This document shows, in pieces, positions 56,949 to 64,000 of a stretch of 64,000 nt of DNA. Location: positions 62,001 through 126,000 of the forward strand of contig JAMOAB010000124.1 of the NCBI GenBank assembly GCA_023621995.1. The letters are read 5' to 3'. The notes beneath the pieces were generated by a model. The model ran no database searches and had not been told where the DNA came from. It saw only the letters and a list, made by a program, of their open reading frames with translations. Numbering within the stretch: position 1 is the stretch's first letter; each line of letters starts with the position of its first letter. Origin of the DNA: Bacillota bacterium. Lineage in GTDB: Bacteria; Bacillota; Clostridia; Caldicoprobacterales; Xylanivirgaceae. A program made the translations under genes and the position numbers.

Positions 56949-57332
56949 ATGGAAAGAAAAGGAGTTTAAGTAATTTCTCGCATGTTTATTTTTTTATTTG
57001 CGATTAATACTTCTGTATTTGCTGCACAACAACCTGATACGAACGAAATGTACACGTATATTAAAGAAATGATACAACAAAAGAATTTAGCACCCTAATT
57101 GAACTTCAAATTTATCTAAATCATGATATTACAAATTTAAGTTCAATTGAAAACACCACTAATCAAATAACTCCCTTTTACGTTCCTTGTGGTAATGGAC
57201 AGCATGGCGGACCATTTACTTTTTATCGTGCTGATAATGCTTTTATTGGGGGGTAAACTATATGCCACTTACTATTGGTATCGTTGCGGAAGATGTGGTG
57301 AAATATTTCTTTATCATGTAAAGGTTTGGTGA
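56949..57332 (+). pseudogene. Broken gene for a small secreted cysteine-containing protein
   Basis: A good ribosome site (GGAGGAATAAAA) precedes the ATG at 56949. The frame meets TAA at codon 7, continues in the same frame with a signal peptide (MFIFLFAINTSVFAA) to 57099, shifts once (LIELQIYLNHDITNLSS... CGNGQHGGPFTFY) and shifts again at a run of six G near 57251 (KLYATYYWYRCGRCGEIF) to a stop at 57332. The reassembled protein is about 125 residues, exported, with Cys and His residues that could bind metal. I do not recognise the family. The two shifts lie at homopolymer runs, so sequencing error is possible. Confidence 0.6.
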
Positions 57333-57338
57333 TTTAAA

Positions 57339-57578
57339 ATGGAGCTGAATGTATTATTGATAAATCTAATTTTGGTGGGAATATTATCTTTAAATTCCAT
57401 AACAATGAGCAGTCACCCTTATAAATATACGTATGAACGAAAAATAGAAGATTTGGATGAAATAGTAAAAATTGTTGTTGATAGTGATTATCCACTTTCA
57501 GAGGAAGAATTAAATCAAAGTTGGCAAGATCTTTTGCCTAGACTCAAACAAGATTTAATAGATAATGGTTATAAATAA
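57339..57578 (+). CDS. Small protein with N-terminal hydrophobic segment, unknown function
   Basis: 79 residues: a hydrophobic start (LNVLLINLILVGILSL) that may be a signal or anchor, then an acidic domain (KIEDLDEIVKIVVDSDYPLSEEELNQ). It starts six bases after the end of the broken secreted-protein gene, with a weak site (GGTG) before the ATG, so it was probably translated together with that gene. A perfect hairpin terminator overlaps its stop. Confidence 0.6.
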   Translation: MELNVLLINLILVGILSLNSITMSSHPYKYTYERKIEDLDEIVKIVVDSDYPLSEEELNQSWQDLLPRLKQDLIDNGYK

Positions 57579-57619
57579 TCATAAAAATAGCACTCTTTTT
57601 GGGTGCTATTTTTATGATT
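57577..57619. terminator. 17-bp hairpin terminator overlapping a stop codon
   Basis: 57577-57593 pairs perfectly with 57603-57619 with an internal A-run and T-run. It includes the last two bases of the upstream stop. Confidence 0.8.
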
Positions 57620-57636
57620 CAAATAAAGAGTTTTAA

Positions 57637-57750
57637 ATGCCTAAAAATACTAGAATACCTCACATTGATGTCGTTAGACGGTGTTTGAGTGATTTTGATT
57701 TAGATGGTCTTAAAAATATACACGATAGTATAATAAAAGCCACTATGATG
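57637..57750 (+). pseudogene. Possible transposase N-terminus remnant
   Basis: A 66-codon frame opens with ATG at 57637. Its first ~35 residues (RIPHIDVVRRCLSDFDLDG; LKNIHDSIIKAT) look like the N-terminus of a DDE-type transposase; after that it turns into low-complexity hydrophobic sequence. I see no ribosome site and no terminal repeats. Identification is by memory of the motif only. Confidence 0.35.
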
Positions 57751-57885
57751 TTAGTATACTATTTAGTATTACAATTTTCGATTTCCATACTATTACATTT
57801 GGAACATTCATATATAGTTAACCTTTTAAAACTCTGATTTTTTGGTAGAATATATGTAAAAATATAATAATAGGGGTAAAATAGT

Positions 57886-58839
57886 ATGAATATAGGAGAT
57901 GTTAAAATACCAAATAATGTTTTTTTGGCACCTATGGCAGGTATAACAGATTTGCCTTTTAGACTCCTGTGTAAAGAACAAGGGTGTGGTCTTGTATATA
58001 CTGAGATGGTAAGTGCAAAGGGGCTATATTATAATAGCAAGCGAACATATGATCTACTGAAGATACATGAGTGCGAGCATCCAATAGGAGTACAGATATT
58101 TGGCTCTGATCCTGAAATAATGGGGAATATGGCGGCGACGATCTCTAAAACTGATGCAGATATCATAGACATAAATATGGGATGCCCTGCTCCAAAGATT
58201 GTGAAAAATGGAGAAGGGTGTGCCCTAATGAAGGATCCAGATAAGGTTAAAGCTATAGTTGAATCAGTGGTATGTGCGTCTAAAAAGCCGGTTACAGTAA
58301 AGATAAGAAAAGGATGGGATGAAGAAAGCATAAATGCTCCTCATATTGCGAAGATTGCTGAACGAGCAGGGGCTTTAGCTATTACGGTCCACGGCAGAAC
58401 AAGGGAAGATTTTTATAGTGGAGAGGCAGACTGGGATATTATAAGGGAGGTAAAAAATACAGTAGATATACCAGTCATAGGGAATGGAGACATAAGCTCG
58501 CCAGAAGCTGCAAAGCATATGCTCGATTATACTGACTGCGATGCTGTTATGATAGGAAGGGCTGCACAGGGGAATCCTTGGATATTTAAAAGGACTATTC
58601 ATTATTTGGACACGGGAGAGCTTTTGCCTTCACCTACTGATGAGGAGAAAATTCACATGGCAATAAGGCATCTAGATATGGCCATAGATATGAAGGGGGA
58701 AAAGATAGCAATACCTGAGATGAGAAAACATATAGGGTGGTATTTAAAGGGTATGGAAGGTGCAGCCAATATGCGAGCACTTATAAATAGAATGGATAGT
58801 GGAGAAGAGATAAAGAAGCTACTCTATTCTATACTTTGA
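57886..58839 (+). CDS. dusB: tRNA-dihydrouridine synthase DusB
   Basis: A 317-residue FMN-dependent TIM-barrel enzyme that reduces uridines in tRNA. It has the start NNVFLAPMAGITDLPFR, the MGCPAPKIVKNGEGCALM loop with the catalytic Cys, VHGRTREDFYSG, and IGNGDISSPEAAKHML. The C-terminal helical tRNA-binding domain is present. The ATG is nine bases after AGGGG. In B. subtilis dusB precedes lysS directly; here two unknown genes and greA lie between. Confidence 0.95.
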   Translation: MNIGDVKIPNNVFLAPMAGITDLPFRLLCKEQGCGLVYTEMVSAKGLYYNSKRTYDLLKIHECEHPIGVQIFGSDPEIMGNMAATISKTDADIIDINMGCPAPKIVKNGEGCALMKDPDKVKAIVESVVCASKKPVTVKIRKGWDEESINAPHIAKIAERAGALAITVHGRTREDFYSGEADWDIIREVKNTVDIPVIGNGDISSPEAAKHMLDYTDCDAVMIGRAAQGNPWIFKRTIHYLDTGELLPSPTDEEKIHMAIRHLDMAIDMKGEKIAIPEMRKHIGWYLKGMEGAANMRALINRMDSGEEIKKLLYSIL

Positions 58840-58888
58840 AATATGTATAACGTGGGGAAATATCACATATATTTATGTAGGAGGTTTT

Positions 58889-59794
58889 ATGAAGAGGATT
58901 GTAAGCATAAGCATTGGCTCATCCTCCAGAGATCATAGGGCGTTTGTAGATATATTAGGAACCCAGTTTTTGATAGAGAGAATAGGTACAGATGGAGATA
59001 TAGGTAGGGCAATAGATTTAATATATAAGCTAGATGGAAAAGTTAATGTATTTGGATTGGGAGGTATAGATATCTATTTATTTGGAAAAGATGGCAAGAG
59101 ATATATGCTTAAATCTGCACTTCCCATAGTAAGGGCAGCCAAGAAAACTCCTATAGTAGACGGTATTTGGGTTAAGAATACCATAGAGCGAAATGTGGTA
59201 AATTTTCTATTATCTGAGTGTAATATAACTCTAAAGGGGAAAAAAGTCTTATTGGTATCTGCCATGGATAGACTAGGTATGGCAGAAGCCTTTGAAAGAG
59301 TGGGCACTCAGCTCATAATAGGGGATCTCATGTTTGGGCTTGGTATACCAATACCAATATACAGCATAAAGAGATTACACAGTATAGCAGATATTGTAAT
59401 GCCAGTAGTGTCTAGGTTGCCTTTTAGTATACTATATCCTGTGGGAGACCGTCAGGAAGTTACAAGGGAAAGATTTACAAAATATTATGAAAGGGCAGAT
59501 ATAATTGCAGGAGATTTTTTGTACATAAAAAGGCATATGCCAAAGGACATGGATGGCAAGATAGTTGTGACTAATACTGTGACAAGACAGGATATTGCTG
59601 AGCTGAAAAGGAGGAGAGCAAGTCTACTTGTAACGTCTACGCCAGAATTTGCAGGTAGATCTTTTGGCACAAATGTATTGGAAGCAATAATTATGAGTTT
59701 GTCTAGTAAATCTCCTGAAGAGCTATGTGCAGATGATTTTAATTCCATAGCTAAAGTGGCTGGATTTAATCACAGGGTAGAGTATTTGGAGTAG
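58889..59794 (+). CDS. Conserved protein of unknown function ('quinate 5-dehydrogenase' in some databases)
   Basis: 301 residues. The N-terminus MKRIVSISIGSSSRDH and conserved segments FGLGGIDIYLF, TPIVDGIWVKNTIERNVV, VLLVSAMDRLGMAEAF and FGTNVLEAIIM are visible. Clostridial relatives carry the automatic name quinate 5-dehydrogenase; I see no shikimate-dehydrogenase catalytic Lys-Asp pair or clear dinucleotide-binding glycine motif that supports it. The ATG follows TAGGAGG. It is between dusB and another unknown gene, 37 bases apart. Confidence 0.8.
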   Translation: MKRIVSISIGSSSRDHRAFVDILGTQFLIERIGTDGDIGRAIDLIYKLDGKVNVFGLGGIDIYLFGKDGKRYMLKSALPIVRAAKKTPIVDGIWVKNTIERNVVNFLLSECNITLKGKKVLLVSAMDRLGMAEAFERVGTQLIIGDLMFGLGIPIPIYSIKRLHSIADIVMPVVSRLPFSILYPVGDRQEVTRERFTKYYERADIIAGDFLYIKRHMPKDMDGKIVVTNTVTRQDIAELKRRRASLLVTSTPEFAGRSFGTNVLEAIIMSLSSKSPEELCADDFNSIAKVAGFNHRVEYLE

Positions 59795-59831
59795 GTTCTG
59801 GAGACAATAATGTGGAGTAGGGAGGAGTGTT

Positions 59832-60872
59832 GTGGAAAAGTTTGCACTTATTAGATTTCCAGATGGGGGAGCTAGTATAATTGAACACAATAGACTTCTA
59901 AGGAAAGTGCCTAGAAAGATGGCACAAATTTATACTCATATTAAGGGTCCTACAAGAGTTGATGTAATCATGGATAGAAACAGTGGAGTAGAACTAGGCT
60001 ATATATATAGTATTCCAACCATATATTATGAGAATAGTGAGTTTCTGTTTACATACAAGGAAAGGCAGTTAGGACTACTTATAAAGGAACTTCTAAAGGA
60101 TGAGATACAATTACTGTCTGCCCCTTTTATATCAGAAATATTGGTGGATGAAGATAGAGAAAAGTTGAGGTTTAGTGGAATCCATACTATAGACTCAGAC
60201 TTTTTCCGCGTAGCGGCTATGTATTCATGTTTTATGGGATTGTTAAAGATACTTAAAAGGCAACTGCCATATATGGATATAGGTATATGGAGAGGCGATA
60301 CGAAAATAGGGGAAATATGGATACATGGGCTTGCACCTTATTTTAATAAAATGACAATAGGTGGATATGACAGACATAGACTACAGAAAGTTTCAGATAG
60401 AGTTTTGAAAGAGACAGGACTGGCATGTGAAGTGACCACGAGCATAGATTATTGTATTATGGACAGAGATATGTTGATAATAACGGAAAAGCCAAACATC
60501 CCCATAGATTGTGAAGGTTTATTATTTTTGTCTTATCCCATAGATGTTAAAGACTTAGATAAAATGGTAGGAGAGTTGGTATTTCATTCAGGACTATTAG
60601 AGACATGGTGTGATCCTTTTACAGATACAGATTTAAATATATGGGAGGAGCTTACCTTACACAACCTTTTATTGTATAGCCTAAGTGGGAACTATAGGGA
60701 ACTTGTAGATAGGGGCATGTGGCAAGGAGTGGGTTTTAATCAATTCTTGAGCTTAATCTGTTCCCAAGGGTTAGGTATGCGGGGTTTAATTGGTAGCAAT
60801 GGAGTTGTTACCTACGATAGGTTTAGGATGATATATTTTAGCGATGGGAGCAGAACGATAAAAGTGGGCTAG
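59832..60872 (+). CDS. Conserved protein of unknown function
   Basis: 346 residues, no signal peptide or membrane segment. Blocks with conserved character are FALIRFPDGGASIIEH, GPTRVDVIMDRNSGVELGY and GIWRGDTKIGEIWIHGLAPYF. I do not recognise a domain. The GTG start follows AGGGAGGAG with about six bases. It is 37 bases after the preceding unknown gene and probably co-transcribed with it and dusB. Confidence 0.7.
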   Translation: MEKFALIRFPDGGASIIEHNRLLRKVPRKMAQIYTHIKGPTRVDVIMDRNSGVELGYIYSIPTIYYENSEFLFTYKERQLGLLIKELLKDEIQLLSAPFISEILVDEDREKLRFSGIHTIDSDFFRVAAMYSCFMGLLKILKRQLPYMDIGIWRGDTKIGEIWIHGLAPYFNKMTIGGYDRHRLQKVSDRVLKETGLACEVTTSIDYCIMDRDMLIITEKPNIPIDCEGLLFLSYPIDVKDLDKMVGELVFHSGLLETWCDPFTDTDLNIWEELTLHNLLLYSLSGNYRELVDRGMWQGVGFNQFLSLICSQGLGMRGLIGSNGVVTYDRFRMIYFSDGSRTIKVG

Positions 60873-60875
60873 ATC

Positions 60876-60904
60876 TTGACATTATGAAAAAGGTATTTTA
60901 TAAT
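60876..60904 (+). promoter_or_regulatory. Consensus sigma-A promoter of greA-lysS
   Basis: TTGACA (60876-60881) and TATAAT (60899-60904) with a 17-base spacer: perfect hexamers and spacing. Confidence 0.9.
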
Positions 60905-60910
60905 ATTAAC

Positions 60911-60961
60911 AATATAAAATTTGAAGCACTGCCAAGAAGTCTTTTGTGCAGTGCTTATATT
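60911..60961 (+). other. Structured greA leader
   Basis: AAGCACTGC (60924-60932) pairs with GCAGTGCTT (60948-60956), extended by AATATAA/TTATATT (60911-60917 with 60955-60961, partly overlapping). It begins near the expected transcription start and has no T run, so it looks like an mRNA 5' hairpin rather than a terminator. Confidence 0.5.
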
Positions 60962-61047
60962 GTATTTGAGAATAAAAGTTTCGTTTTATCATATATTACC
61001 TACATAAAAGAATAATTAAGTTATAAAAGTCAAAGGGGAGAAATAAT

Positions 61048-61524
61048 ATGACAAATAAAGAGTTTATACTGACACCTGAAGGCGTTATGAAATTAGAGCA
61101 GGAGCTGATTCATTTAAAAACAGTTAAAAGACGGGAAGTTGCTCAAAGGATAAAGCAAGCCCTTGCCTTTGGTGATCTTAGCGAAAATTCCGAATATGAT
61201 GAAGCAAAAAATGAACAGGCCTTTATAGAGGGGCGTATAGTTTCATTAGAAAATATGCTAAAAAATGCAAAAATTATAGATGACGAAGATATAGAAACGG
61301 ACTCAGTTAGCGTAGGATCTATAGTTAAGATATTAGATGTGGAATTTGACGAAATAATAGAGTATACTATTGTAGGGTCTGCTGAGGCAAATCCATCCCA
61401 AAATAAGATATCCAATGAATCCCCTGTAGGTAAAGCGCTCATAGGTAAGGGCGTTGGTGACGAAGTAACTGTAAATGTCCCCGACGGAATAATAAAATTT
61501 AAAATATTAGAAATTAAGAAATAA
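61048..61524 (+). CDS. greA: Transcription elongation factor GreA
   Basis: 158 residues: N-terminal coiled coil with the acidic tip ([24 protein letters not shown]), C-terminal FKBP-like domain ([23 protein letters not shown]). GreA enters the polymerase secondary channel and stimulates RNA cleavage in backtracked complexes. The ATG follows AAAGGGGAGAAATAAT. It is 14 bases ahead of lysS, in one operon. Confidence 0.97.
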   Translation: MTNKEFILTPEGVMKLEQELIHLKTVKRREVAQRIKQALAFGDLSENSEYDEAKNEQAFIEGRIVSLENMLKNAKIIDDEDIETDSVSVGSIVKILDVEFDEIIEYTIVGSAEANPSQNKISNESPVGKALIGKGVGDEVTVNVPDGIIKFKILEIKK

Positions 61525-61538
61525 GGGTGTGTATATAA

Positions 61539-63044
<1,506 letters not shown>

Positions 63045-63074
63045 CAACTGTTTATGAACAATTTGTAAATTATT

Positions 63075-63096
63075 GTAGCCGGACTTGTCCGGCTAC
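63075..63096 (+). terminator. Hairpin after lysS
   Basis: GTAGCCGGAC (63075-63084) pairs perfectly with 63087-63096; the T run after it is weak. Confidence 0.65.
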
Positions 63097-63125
63097 TTGT
63101 CTACTGTAAAAAAGTAAGTTATAAT
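63097..63125 (+). promoter_or_regulatory. Possible promoter after lysS
   Basis: TTGTCT (63097-63102) and TATAAT (63120-63125), 17-base spacer, 46 bases before the next start. Confidence 0.4.
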
Positions 63126-63171
63126 TTATGTATTAGATATTTTATTTACGAATTCAAGAGGGGATTAAGAG

Positions 63172-63930
63172 ATGTACAATATAGAGGTAAATAAGACAAC
63201 CATACAAAATCATCTCCAATATGATTGGTGGAAATATGCTATCATTATTCTAGTGGCCATAATAACATGGAATGGTGTAACAAATTATAAGATAAATAAA
63301 GCTATACCAGAAGACGAGAGAATGGAAATATTCTTGGTAGGGGACTTTATATATGATGACACCACTGAAAATATCAGCTCAAAAATATTAGAAGACGTGG
63401 AAGGTTTACAAAAACTTGATTTTATCAATATTCCCATGTATCCCTTAGAGGAGCAAAAAAAGCGATTACAAGGACTAGATCCAGAAAATAAAGATAGTGT
63501 AGACCAAGAGAACACCGATGATGTCAATGAAACAGCTAAAAATTCAGTACCTATTGATCCACAGCTCGATATGGCAGGGCAACAAAAACTGATGGTTATG
63601 CTAGGTTCGCAATCTGGAGATATATTTATATTTGAAACTGATAGATATAAATTATATGCAGAAAAAGGAGCATTTATGGCATTAGATGATCATATGGACA
63701 AGATAAAGCCCCTATTGAATGACGATACCATAAGCAGGCTAGAGGGCCTAAAGATTAAGGGAGAGGATGATGAAAAGCCACATCTATATGGTGTACCTGC
63801 CGATGACATAGAGTTATTCGAGGGAACAGGATACGATATGGAAGACAAGGTGCTTTGTATAACAGCTTATAGTAAGAAACCAGAAAAGGCATGGAATGTT
63901 GCAGAATGGCTACTTACTAATGGTAGATGA
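63172..63930 (+). CDS. Membrane-anchored protein, possibly substrate-binding-protein-like
   Basis: 252 residues: cytoplasmic N-terminus of about 20, one span (YAIIILVAIITWNGVTNY), and an outer domain with an acidic, Asp/Asn-rich insert (about 108-125). The parts GDIFIFETDRYKLYAEKGAF, ALDDHMDKIKPLL and KPEKAWNVAEWLL resemble lobes of extracellular sugar-binding proteins, but the protein is much shorter than those. Start follows AAGAGGGGATTAAGAG. Function unknown. Confidence 0.65.
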   Translation: MYNIEVNKTTIQNHLQYDWWKYAIIILVAIITWNGVTNYKINKAIPEDERMEIFLVGDFIYDDTTENISSKILEDVEGLQKLDFINIPMYPLEEQKKRLQGLDPENKDSVDQENTDDVNETAKNSVPIDPQLDMAGQQKLMVMLGSQSGDIFIFETDRYKLYAEKGAFMALDDHMDKIKPLLNDDTISRLEGLKIKGEDDEKPHLYGVPADDIELFEGTGYDMEDKVLCITAYSKKPEKAWNVAEWLLTNGR

Positions 63931-63954
63931 ATAAATGCAAAATTTGGAGAAAAA

Positions 63955-64000
63955 ATGTCAAACAAAGAGGAGAATAGAGTTAATAACTTTAAGGACAATA
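63955..64000 (+). CDS. Start of a further gene, truncated by the window edge
   Basis: An ATG preceded by TTTGGAG opens a frame of 15 codons (SNKEENRVNNFKD) that runs off the end. It is 24 bases after the previous stop and may be in its operon. Too short to identify. Confidence 0.45.
   Translation, partial: MSNKEENRVNNFKDN

Noticed and set aside
58889-59794. Assigning this gene to the shikimate/quinate pathway to match aroB-aroA
   Set aside because: The name comes only from automatic labels of relatives; the sequence shows no catalytic residues of that family and it is 28 kb from the aro genes.

Overview
The window is chromosomal DNA from an endospore-forming Firmicute, most likely a member of the class Clostridia. 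The base composition is AT-rich, Shine-Dalgarno sites are strong (GGAGG) with several TTG and GTG starts, and AUA and AGG codons are used heavily. Sporulation genes are plentiful: spoVT, spoVB, spoIID, yabP, yabQ, spoIIE and sleB. I cannot name the species from sequence alone.

Left part (1 to about 24,100). This is the conserved mfd-to-clpC neighbourhood known from Bacillus subtilis. It runs mfd (3' end only), a PrsA-type foldase, spoVT, spoVB-like, mazG/yabN, hup, rqcP/yabO, spoIID-like, yabP, yabQ, divIC, an S1-domain gene (yabR), three tRNAs (fMet, Met, Val), a bacteriohemerythrin, spoIIE, tilS, hpt and ftsH. An antisense-oriented lipoprotein and recX follow, then the class III heat-shock operon ctsR-mcsA-mcsB-clpC behind a CtsR operator. 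The genes cover transcription-coupled repair, spore formation, divisome assembly, ribosome rescue, tRNA modification, purine salvage and proteolysis.

Middle part (24,100 to 49,600). This holds metabolic and transport cassettes: a FetAB-type ABC exporter; a minus-strand pair (DUF4432 sugar-epimerase-like protein and a TIM-barrel protein); a flavin reductase-like protein; aroB-aroA on the minus strand; a divergent EF-G paralogue; KDPG aldolase; the cortex-lytic enzyme SleB; an acetyltransferase; nagA; a nitroreductase; an adaptor and FtsX-type permease pair without an ATPase; birA; a P1-family peptidase; a probable pantothenate ECF S component next to coaX; and a heterodimeric ABC exporter.

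Right part (49,600 to 64,000). A less dense stretch holds a decayed aminoglycoside acetyltransferase gene, a 1421-residue fused dehydratase-activase protein, a B12-binding radical SAM protein, a broken secreted-protein gene with a small neighbour, and a transposase-like scar. The conserved block then resumes with dusB, two conserved genes of unknown function, greA and lysS. In B. subtilis coaX, dusB and lysS lie between ftsH and ctsR; here they lie beyond clpC, so the block has been rearranged.

Regulatory sequence is readable in several places: a spoIIE promoter with a 21-bp spacer and Spo0A-box-like sites, a sigma-G-like promoter before spoVT, a CtsR operator, and many very long, often perfect, palindromes at gene ends that sometimes include the stop codon. 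I found no CRISPR array, prophage, rRNA gene or intact insertion sequence. No complete undescribed system stands out. The best leads are the conserved unknown pair at 58,889-60,872, the fused activase, the EF-G paralogue with altered G motifs, and a 49-residue membrane gene at 27,764-27,913.
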